Assembly (NCBI RefSeq): GCF_018403665.1
Contig: NZ_BOVJ01000106.1
Span: 1 to 48,070 of the forward strand
Reading direction: 5' to 3'
Source: Paenibacillus cisolokensis
Lineage (GTDB): Bacteria; Bacillota; Bacilli; Paenibacillales; Paenibacillaceae
Length of the DNA: 48,070 nucleotides
The notes beneath the pieces were generated by a model. The model did no database searches. It was given only the letters and a program-made list of their open reading frames with translations, and was not told the DNA's origin. This document shows positions 33,212 through 41,058 of this stretch, in pieces; the first letter of the stretch is position 1; each line of letters begins with the position of its first letter. Made by a program: the position numbers and the translations under genes.

Positions 33212-36200
33212 CTAACCGACCGTTACCACTTCCTGCATGATTTCGCTCTCGACCTTCTTTATATCGGGAACATAGCTTTTTAAAACTTTCATTTTTCCTT
33301 CAAACGTATATTTGCCCAATCGCGCAGGGATCAGAACGCTCTCGCCGCTGCGGACCGTTTCAACCCCGGTCGTCTCCGGAGGCTCGGCAGAAATATAGTC
33401 ATACTCGAATCCTTCGAGAGCGACCGCGCCGCCCGTCCCCGTTACCTTGATCTCGAGCACATGCACGCCGACGGGGAGACCGCTTTTGCTGAACACTCTC
33501 CTCTTCCCGCTGTTTCCGTTCGTGTCGACCGAAGCTTGCTTAACGCCGTCCAGGTATACGTCAAATCGGCTGCCTCCGCTGTAGTAACGGGCATATAGCG
33601 CAACGGCATCGCCCTCGAACGTGAAGGTCAGCGTCTGACCCGGACTGGCGGCCGTATACATCCAGCTCCAGCTGTCGGACCACCAGCCGCCGTTGAACGT
33701 AAAGTAGTCGATCGGCTGGGAGCTTTCGTCAAAATTATTCCAGCTATTGTTGGTCTCCCCCGGCCGAATCACGTAGGGATAGGTAGCGGCGTCGACCATA
33801 ATCAACTCTCCGTTCCCGGCAATCGGCGCGGCTTCCGGCGCATCGGGCGCTTGAACGGTAATTCGGATCGGGTCGAACTCGCCGTCGGCAGTCGTCGGCG
33901 TAATGACGACTTTGCCGCCCTTATCGGCATAGCCGTCCGGAACTTTCAGAATAATCGGATCCTCGTAACGATTCGTCGAGAACGTCTGACTCGCCGCGGA
34001 CTTCCATTCGTCGCCGTCCCACAGCAGCCATCCTTCGGACGGGAAGACAAGGGCATATTCGCCGAATTTCGTGCCCGCTGCGCCGTTGCGGCGGATCGTG
34101 ACGGCGATTTCATCACCCGGTCCCGCCACAAAGTGCGTTTCGTCGGCCCAAAATTTCGGTACGGTAGGATCTTCGATATACCGGTACTCGAACCCGTCAA
34201 TCCGGATATACCGATTCGCCGGCCCGTCGACGCCCACAATCTCAACCGTATGCTCGCCTTCCGGAAGCCCGCTCTTTTCAAACGCGCGTACCGGTTTTCA
34301 TCCGTGGCATAGCCGTCGAATCGTTTCTGCAGCTCCCCGTCCAGGTAGATGTCTACGGCGCCGCATGCTTCGCACTGCATCATATCCGCGGCGACCGCAA
34401 TGCCGTCGAACGTAAACTGCAACCGGGAATTGGAGTTCGCCGCGACGTACATCCAGCTCCAGCTGTCCCGCCACCAGTTGCCGCTTGTGAAAGTAAAATA
34501 ATTTTCCAAATTGGTGTCCGGATCGTAATTCTGCCACGAACCGGCCGTTTCTCCGGTCGTGCTTCTGTACGGGTACGTGTTGCGGTCGACGCGAACGAGC
34601 TCGCCTTCCGGATTGCCGGCCTCCGCCCGGATGATGACCGGCAAGTGTGCCGTGCCGTCGCTCGAAACCGGCGTAATGTTGATGTTCTCCGTTGCCGTAT
34701 AATCGTTCGAAACAAGGAAGGTGATCGTATCGATCGTACGGCCCTCTGCAAACGGCGTTTCGTACACGCCGTCGACGTCGACGAAGCTGTCGCCTTCGCG
34801 AACCTTCCATCCGTCGGGCAGCTCGATGCTGTACGTTCCGGACAATTGTGAGGCCGGCGCATTACGGTGAATGGAGATATTTACCACATCACCGGCAAGC
34901 GCTTTTACCGAATGATCGCTTTCGAACCGCGCCGTACCCGGCGCGTCCTGATACACCCGCACCCAGTCCACATACGTTTCGCTTTCGTTGCCGTAACGCG
35001 TGAACCCGTCCGGGATGTCAAAGTTTTCGAACGGATCGCCGCTGTTCGGGGAAATGCCGTAGTGATCCGACAATGCCGCGTTGATGATGAAGTAATTGCC
35101 GTATTCCCAGCTATACGGCAATGTTTTATGGCGAACCACCTCGATATTGTCGCAATAATAATAAGTCCATTCCTTCGTAACGTAGACGCCCAACGTATGG
35201 AAGCCCATCGCCAGGTTGATATGACCAAACGCCGGCGTATCCAGATTGACCCTATATCCGCCGCCCAACTTGCTCGGATCGTAGCCGGAATCGGGGTCCC
35301 GGTCGTAGCCCCATGGATGCCAGGCGATCTGGTAACCGGCCGGCGTTCCCATGTAGCCTTCAATAATATCCAGCTCGTCGCTCGGCTCGTTTTGCATATT
35401 CGGATTCTGGACATACCCGTTCGCGGTAAGCGTCCAGAACGCCGGCCACATGCCGGGGTTCGGTCCGAAGAACATTCTGGCCTCGAAATATTGGTTTCTG
35501 CCTCCTTCAGTATGGAAGCCCGTTCCTGCCTGGTTTTCGGAAGAAAGAAATCCGGTGCTGACCTTCTGCTTCCAATAATCGTTCCGTACATAACCCGTCG
35601 GATGGTAAGTTGTCGTAATCTTCATATATTCGTCGCCGGCGATGGCAAACGGGTTATAGGGACCGTCATAGTCCTCGAACGCCGCCCAGCCGAACATGCC
35701 GCCCCTCGTTTCGTCGATTTTCGCGGAGGCGTATCGGGTGCCGATCCCGGTTTTCGAAATCGTCGGCATCGTCTTGAAATCATCCGCAAAAACAACGTCC
35801 ATCCCCGCCGTTACCGGATTTTCGGGAGCATGCTCAAGACCTGTCTTCCATCTTACGCCGACATGGTTGTAAAGCTGCAAATAAGCGTTGTCTATTTCCG
35901 TGCCATCTTGAAACACTTGGATCCGCAACGAAATCGGACCATACGGATACTCGGATGCTTGAAATTCGACAGAACCGTATCCGTCAATCAGCTCGACTTC
36001 GCCGACGACATCCCGCAATCCGTTGCTGTCGGGGTTCAAATCGTCAGGCTGTTTCTGCGAATAGACGATAGCCGACGTTCCGATCTTATTATAAAATTCG
36101 ACAGTAACGGTATCCTCATTGATTTCCGAACGGTAAGCCGGGGAAATGACCGAAGTGATCCGATCTCCATCGCCGGCCGTCAACTCCTCCGCCTGGACGG

Positions 36201-36297
36201 TTTGCAAGCTCGGGTTTCCGAAGACAGTCGCTGCCAGAGCCAACATCAACATCCCCACGGATCGGCGCATCCGTCTGATTTTGCTCATCCCTGACAT
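33212..36297 (-). CDS. Large secreted GH16 family glycanase with duplicated C-terminal modules, one apparent frame break
   Basis: A 1028-residue exoenzyme after repair. Order: signal peptide (1-35), beta domain (40-155), GH16 catalytic domain (about 165-452) with the motif DELDIIEG (nucleophile E308, D310, acid/base E313), then two copies of an Ig-like domain plus a carbohydrate-binding-like beta-sandwich (about 460-705 and 715-965), and a 60-residue tail. The copies share TYPY, WWxDSWSWMY and KSGLP elements. The frame breaks in A3 at 34280-34282 (T3 on the coding strand); one added T joins ENRYARF to EKSGLPEGEHTVEIVG. It should hydrolyse a beta-1,3/1,4-glucan or galactan outside the cell; the precise glycan is not decided. 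GAGAGGAG precedes the ATG at 36297. Confidence 0.88.
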
Positions 36298-36403
36298 TTG
36301 TACTCCTCTCCTTCCCATAATTCACTTGCGTTCGCAAGCTGAATCATACTGATCCCTTACAACACCCCCCTTCATAAAAGTAAAGCTGATCCGATGAACC
36401 GTT

Positions 36404-37243
36404 TTATCCTTTCACCCCGGTTGTTACGATCCCTTCGACGACGTACCGCTGCCCCAGGAAGAAGGTAACGAGGACGGGGATCATGAAGATGATGCCGGCG
36501 GCGATCGAAACCTGGCTGATGATCTGCTTCGACCCGTTGGCCTGATAACTGATCATGCTGAGGGCGGTAGCCAAAGGGTAATGATCCTGTCTGAGATACA
36601 TGAACGGCGTAATGACATCACCCCAAGTGTTTTGAAAGTTCATAACGGCTACCGTCGCGACGACCGGGAAGGACAACGGAACAAATATGCTCCAATATGT
36701 CCTGAAAATAGAACACCCGTCGATTCTCGCCGCCTCCTCCAGCTCCTTCGGAATGGCGGAAAAGAATTGCCGGTACAGAAAAATAAAGAATGCGTTGCCT
36801 CCGATACCGCCAAGAATCCAGGGCCAATACGTATCGATAAAGCCGATCTTGTAGAACAGAATGTAGGTCGGAATCTGGGTGACGATGCCCGGCAGCATCA
36901 TCGTCGACAGGACGATCATAAACAACACATTGCGGCCGGGCGCCTGGATTCTGGCGAAGGCGTATCCGACCAATCCGCTCGTGAACGTCGCTGTCGCCAG
37001 CGAGATCAGACAGAGAATGACGGAATTTCGCATAAAGCGCCAGAAAGCAATAAGAGTTGTAGCATACGCGAAATTTTCCCAGCGAAAACCGGTCGGCACG
37101 ATCGTCGGGGGCGAGTACCAGGCGGTAAGCGAATTGACGATTGCCAAATACATCGGAAAAAGAAAGATGGCGGAACAGATGAGGATCAATGCATAAATGA
37201 CGACGTTCCCCGGCGTGCTCCTCCAAGTCGCTCTTGCTTTCAT
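36404..37243 (-). CDS. CUT1 ABC transporter permease (MalG-like) of the glycan operon
   Basis: A 279-residue membrane protein with six helices and the EAA loop ELEEAARIDGCSIFRTYWSI; the ending YVVEGIVTTGVKG is typical. Passages IVTQIPTYILFYKIGFIDTY and AFFIFLYRQFFSAIPKEL belong to the family of Paenibacillus oligosaccharide permeases. The ATG at 37243 has AGGAGAGA upstream and lies two bases past the other permease's stop, so translation is probably coupled. It works with the MalF-like permease and the binding protein; the ATPase is not encoded nearby. Confidence 0.93.
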   Translation of the reverse strand: MKARATWRSTPGNVVIYALILICSAIFLFPMYLAIVNSLTAWYSPPTIVPTGFRWENFAYATTLIAFWRFMRNSVILCLISLATATFTSGLVGYAFARIQAPGRNVLFMIVLSTMMLPGIVTQIPTYILFYKIGFIDTYWPWILGGIGGNAFFIFLYRQFFSAIPKELEEAARIDGCSIFRTYWSIFVPLSFPVVATVAVMNFQNTWGDVITPFMYLRQDHYPLATALSMISYQANGSKQIISQVSIAAGIIFMIPVLVTFFLGQRYVVEGIVTTGVKG

Positions 37244-37245
37244 CT

Positions 37246-38148
37246 TTATCTCTCCTGATCCGTTTCGTAATAAACCCAATATTTGCTCGTAATGAAAACG
37301 ACGATGGACAGCGCCAAAATAACGACGAACAGCACCCAGAGCAGCGCCATCCCGTAGGCGAACCGCTGGGATGCGAAAATTTGCTGGAACGCATGTACGA
37401 CATACATATAGTTCGGTTGGATCGGCCTGGCGAGCAGCTCGGAGCCGTTGAGCAGAATCGGCTGCAAATATACCTGCAGCGAACCGATAATGCCCATGAG
37501 CACATTGAAGAAAATGATCGGCGTCATCAAAGGCAGCGTAATGCGCCGGAAATTCTGAAACACTCCGGCACCGTCGATGGAAGCGGCTTCGTACAGATCC
37601 CGCGGGATCCCCTTCAATCCGGCCAAATTAATAAGAATTCCGCCGCCTGCCCCCCAGAGGCTCATAATAATCAAAGATGTAGTCGCATAGTCGTACCCGA
37701 ACCAATTGATCGGTTCGATGCCGAACAAGCCCAGAATGGCATTCAGGACGCCGCCGTTGCTGGAAAATATAATCTTCCACATGAGAATCGTGGAGATCAC
37801 CGGAACAAGGGAGGGCAGGTAGAAGATTGTCCGATACACGCCCCCGCCCGGGATATGCCGATTTAACAAAAGCGCCAATCCAAGCGCGATGGCCGTACTG
37901 AGGGGGACGGTGACGGCGGTGTAATACAGCGTCCGGCCCAGTGCGTACATCGCGTCGGTGTCGGTAAAGACAAGACGATAATTGTGCCATCCGACCGTAT
38001 CAAGGTCTTGCATGTTAAACCCGTAATAATTGGTGAAGCTCAGGTACAGTCCGTACAGCAGCGGAAACAGTCCCAAGAAAAGAAAGATCAGAAACCACGG
38101 AGAAATCATCAGGTAGAATGCCGCAATTCTCCGGTTTTTCTCTGTCAT
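37246..38148 (-). CDS. CUT1 ABC transporter permease (MalF-like) of the glycan operon
   Basis: A 300-residue permease with six helices; the opening is AAFYLMISPWFLIFLFLGLF, the EAA loop DLYEAASIDGAGVFQNFRRI, and YLPSLVPVISTILMWKIIF is typical. The ATG at 38148, behind AGGGAG, is chosen over a GTG three codons earlier. A perfect 11-bp hairpin lies between it and the binding-protein gene upstream. It forms the channel with the MalG-like partner and imports the oligosaccharide presumed to be released by the GH16 enzyme. Confidence 0.93.
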   Translation of the reverse strand: MTEKNRRIAAFYLMISPWFLIFLFLGLFPLLYGLYLSFTNYYGFNMQDLDTVGWHNYRLVFTDTDAMYALGRTLYYTAVTVPLSTAIALGLALLLNRHIPGGGVYRTIFYLPSLVPVISTILMWKIIFSSNGGVLNAILGLFGIEPINWFGYDYATTSLIIMSLWGAGGGILINLAGLKGIPRDLYEAASIDGAGVFQNFRRITLPLMTPIIFFNVLMGIIGSLQVYLQPILLNGSELLARPIQPNYMYVVHAFQQIFASQRFAYGMALLWVLFVVILALSIVVFITSKYWVYYETDQER

Positions 38149-38166
38149 GTCTGCCACTCCCTACAG

Positions 38167-38198
38167 CAAAGGGAGAGCTCGCGGAAACTCTCCCTTTG
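38167..38198 (-). terminator. Intercistronic stem-loop after the binding-protein gene
   Basis: A perfect 11-bp stem, CAAAGGGAGAG at 38167-38177 and CTCTCCCTTTG at 38188-38198, with a 10-nt loop, placed between the binding-protein stop and the permease start. On the minus strand no T tract follows, so it more likely stabilises the binding-protein mRNA or only partly terminates. This would raise the binding protein over the permeases (inference). Confidence 0.65.
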
Positions 38199-38207
38199 TT
38201 TTCCTAG

Positions 38208-39599
38208 TTATTGTCCTATCGCGTTCTTCGCTTCCGTAACGGCAACGTTCGCATCTTTCGTTATGCCGATAACCGCTTCGTCTACGGACGATTTATCGAA
38301 ATAGAGCGGCTGTACGTACTTGTCGAAGATGCCCCACCCGCCGTTGGCGAGATACGGGTTGACAGGAAGGAACTGGGTATAGTTCATCTCATCCTGCAGT
38401 ACCGCATTGACCTGTTGGTCGAAGCTCGTTTCTTTCGGGAGCAACTCCATCTTGCTCTTGAAAGCCGGCAGACCCCAGCCGGTTTTCGCGCGGTCGTCCG
38501 CAGGCTTGCCGGCGAAGTACCATTCGAAGAACGTCCACGCTTCCTCCGGATGCTTGGTGTTCTTGTTGATGATCGCGCCGGTTGCGCTGCCCGTAGGAGC
38601 CACGCGCGTTCCGCCGGGAGCGATCGGCGTCGGCAGCATGCCGAAGTCGTCCAGATGCGATTTCGTGTTTTCATTGCTGCGGATGACGCCGCCGTACCAG
38701 TAGCCGTCGATCAACATCGCCGCTTTGTCCGAGAGGAACAAGTCGCCTCCCGACGTCTGGTCGTTATTAAGCAAATTCGGACCTACATGGCTCTTTACCG
38801 CGTCGACCCACATGTTGATAAAATCTTTCACCGGTTGGATGTTGAAATCCATGACGCCGTTGTCTTCCGCACTGATCGAGCCTCCGGCGCTAAGCACATA
38901 CTGAAGCAGGAAGTTGAAGTTCGGTTCCGTTCTGCCCCACTCCGTCGCGGCAAGGCCATATTGCTTTACGGTGTCGCCTTCTTTAATCGTAAGCTTCTTG
39001 GCCAATTCCATAACTTCATTCCAAGTCAACGGCACGGCCGGGTCCGGAATCGGCACACCCGCTGCGTCGAACGCCCGCTTGTTATACCAGATGGCATAAT
39101 CGTTCGACCAGTCTTTCGGCAATCCGTATATCGGACCTTGCCCGACCGTCTGGCCGTCGAAGCGGAACACATTGGCCGCCGGCGCCAGGTCGTCCAAGTC
39201 GATCATGGCGCTTGTCTCGATCCGTTCTGTGAGGTCCATCGCAATCCCGCGAATGATATAAGAAGGCGCATCGAACACGCCGCTGATCCGGATTACGTCC
39301 GGCGCGCTGTTCGTTGCGAGCTGCGCCGCGAGCTTTGTCGCATCGACCGGATCGATCTCGATTTTGATGTTCGGGTGCTCGGCTTCGAACTCCGCGATTT
39401 GCTCCTTGGAAAGTTCTCCATCGCTGATGCTGGTGCGGATGGTCACCGTTTCGGCCGACCCGCTCCGCTTCGGATTGTCCGTTTCCGTGTTGTTCGCGGG
39501 AGCGGCCTCGTCGTTCGTCGCGCCATTGGTATCGCTTCCACATGCGGCCATAAGTACGATCAACATGGCGGTGACTAGCAGGGTTGCGATTTGCTTCAT
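38208..39599 (-). CDS. CUT1-type sugar-binding lipoprotein of the glycan operon
   Basis: A 463-residue extracellular solute-binding lipoprotein. The signal is LLVTAMLIVLMAACGSD (lipobox MAAC), followed by a Thr/Asn/Asp-rich linker (residues 21-45) and a family 1 solute-binding fold (TVTIRTSISDGELSKEQIAE, then APDVIRISGVFDAPSYIIRG, DKAAMLIDGYWYGGV and KNTKHPEEAWTFFEWYF). GGGGGGAT precedes the ATG at 39599; the upstream in-frame start is rejected. A cre-like site lies about 70 bases upstream, in the gap after the response-regulator gene. It should bind an oligosaccharide product of the co-transcribed GH16 enzyme. Confidence 0.93.
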   Translation of the reverse strand: MKQIATLLVTAMLIVLMAACGSDTNGATNDEAAPANNTETDNPKRSGSAETVTIRTSISDGELSKEQIAEFEAEHPNIKIEIDPVDATKLAAQLATNSAPDVIRISGVFDAPSYIIRGIAMDLTERIETSAMIDLDDLAPAANVFRFDGQTVGQGPIYGLPKDWSNDYAIWYNKRAFDAAGVPIPDPAVPLTWNEVMELAKKLTIKEGDTVKQYGLAATEWGRTEPNFNFLLQYVLSAGGSISAEDNGVMDFNIQPVKDFINMWVDAVKSHVGPNLLNNDQTSGGDLFLSDKAAMLIDGYWYGGVIRSNENTKSHLDDFGMLPTPIAPGGTRVAPTGSATGAIINKNTKHPEEAWTFFEWYFAGKPADDRAKTGWGLPAFKSKMELLPKETSFDQQVNAVLQDEMNYTQFLPVNPYLANGGWGIFDKYVQPLYFDKSSVDEAVIGITKDANVAVTEAKNAIGQ

Positions 39600-39669
39600 G
39601 TCGTATCCCCCCTGATTCATTGGATAGTGATCGGCGCGCCTCTTCCTGAAATCAGGATACCACTTTAAG

Positions 39670-39683
39670 TGTAAGCGCTTGAA
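39670..39683. promoter_or_regulatory. Catabolite-responsive-element-like site before the binding-protein gene
   Basis: TGTAAGCGCTTGAA (plus strand) contains the palindrome AAGCGCTT of CcpA operators; read on the minus strand it matches the cre consensus TGWAANCGNTNWCA with two mismatches at its left end. It sits about 70 bases before the binding-protein start, in the promoter region, where CcpA would repress in glucose. Related sequences occur at 33012-33025 and 43916-43928. Confidence 0.45.
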
Positions 39684-39740
39684 TAAGGTAAACCTCTGAT
39701 TTCTATGGCAGTCGTCCGAAGTTGCGATAGTGGCCGTTTA

Positions 39741-41054
39741 TCATGACCCCCGGTATTTGTGCGGCGATTGTCCCGTATACTTCTTGAACAGTTCGGAGAA
39801 ATAGGCGGGATCGCTGTAGCCGACCCGCTCCACGACCTCATACACTTTCATCGCAGGATCGGCGAGCAGCTCCATCGCTTTCTGCATACGGATGGAGGTC
39901 AGATATTTCAGATAGGTTTCCCCTTTCTTCTTAAAAAGGGCGGACAGGTGGCTTTGGGAGAGATGAACGTGCTCGGCCACCTCCTTGAGCGTAAGACTGC
40001 GATTGTAATTTTCGCGTATATATTGTTTTGCCTTTTTCAGAAGGAGACCGTCATGCCCGCCGCCTTCGCCGGTCGCCGGCAGCGGGACGTCTTGCCGTCC
40101 TTGAGCCTGCGGTATCGCGCGCAAGCGTTCGCCTGCGAAGGTTTCCTCGTAACGGGCAATCGAAGCTTCGTCCGCTGTTGCGGCCAGCGTCTCGCATGCG
40201 GTTTGGGCGCTGATGTAAATATCGGCAGGACGTTCGACCGTTCGGCCGATACCCGCCGATATTGTGGATTTGAACAGACCAATATACCGCTGCAGCTGGC
40301 GGATGACCGCGGAGAAGTCCGGCAACGGGTCTTCCGAGGCGGACAAGAGCATGAACTGGGCCGTATCGCGGTCTACCAGATGATACCCTAGCCCGCGGGC
40401 TTCCCAAATGTCCTGCAAAATATTGTCCAGCGCAAAAGTGAGCAGCCGCATCTCGCGTTCGGAAACGTTCCGCTTGAAGAGGTGAATCCGGTCCAGCCGG
40501 TAACAGGCGACCGTAAAGTTCGTTCCCTCCAGCAGCACTTCCCCTTCCGAGCTCCCCTGCTCCAGGTCGTCCGGATACATGTAATGTTGAAACAGCCGGC
40601 GCAGGAAATCCTGACGAAGCACTTTTGCAAGCATCTGCTCCTTGCGCTGCAGCACGCGGAGCCGGTGCTCCGTCTGCTTCCGCTCGTTCAGCTTAAGGAC
40701 AAGCTGCGCGAACGTCGACGTCAACGCCTCGTGCTGAACCGGCTTCAGCAGATAGTCCGATGCGCCGTGCTGAATCGCCTTCTTGGTGTAATCGAAGTCG
40801 TTGTAGCCCGACAGGATGATCACGTGAATGAACGGATAATCGCGGCTAAGCGCCTCCATAAGCGCCACTCCGTCCATGAACGGCATGCGGATATCGGTCA
40901 AGACGATATCGACCGGCGTTTCCGCGATGAATTGAAGCGCTTCCAGTCCGTGGGCGCATGAACCCGCCGACTCCAGTCCAAGCGTCTCCCAAGGCCATGC
41001 GGCAAGTCCCTCGCGAATTTCTTTCTCATCATCCACGATCAGCAATTTATACAT
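39741..41054 (-). CDS. YesN-type response regulator with AraC DNA-binding domain
   Basis: A 437-residue regulator. The receiver domain covers residues 1-120 (DD near residue 8, phospho-acceptor in VLTDIRMPFMDG near 54, Lys in LLKPV near 104). A middle region of about 125-330 has no named motif, and the AraC DNA-binding domain covers about 335-437 (SLTLKEVAEHVHLSQSHLSA and VYEVVERVGYSDPAYFSELF). It is encoded four bases after the sensor kinase and would be phosphorylated by it. It likely activates the binding protein-permease-GH16 genes that follow after a 141-base gap. Confidence 0.94.
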   Translation of the reverse strand: MYKLLIVDDEKEIREGLAAWPWETLGLESAGSCAHGLEALQFIAETPVDIVLTDIRMPFMDGVALMEALSRDYPFIHVIILSGYNDFDYTKKAIQHGASDYLLKPVQHEALTSTFAQLVLKLNERKQTEHRLRVLQRKEQMLAKVLRQDFLRRLFQHYMYPDDLEQGSSEGEVLLEGTNFTVACYRLDRIHLFKRNVSEREMRLLTFALDNILQDIWEARGLGYHLVDRDTAQFMLLSASEDPLPDFSAVIRQLQRYIGLFKSTISAGIGRTVERPADIYISAQTACETLAATADEASIARYEETFAGERLRAIPQAQGRQDVPLPATGEGGGHDGLLLKKAKQYIRENYNRSLTLKEVAEHVHLSQSHLSALFKKKGETYLKYLTSIRMQKAMELLADPAMKVYEVVERVGYSDPAYFSELFKKYTGQSPHKYRGS

Positions 41055-41058
41055 CGAA

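Noticed and set aside
34867..36294. A 475-codon plus-strand frame opposite the GH16 gene, and similar long frames opposite the binding-protein and response-regulator genes
   Set aside because: All are mirror frames of strongly biased coding sequence; none has a ribosome binding site or a recognisable domain.
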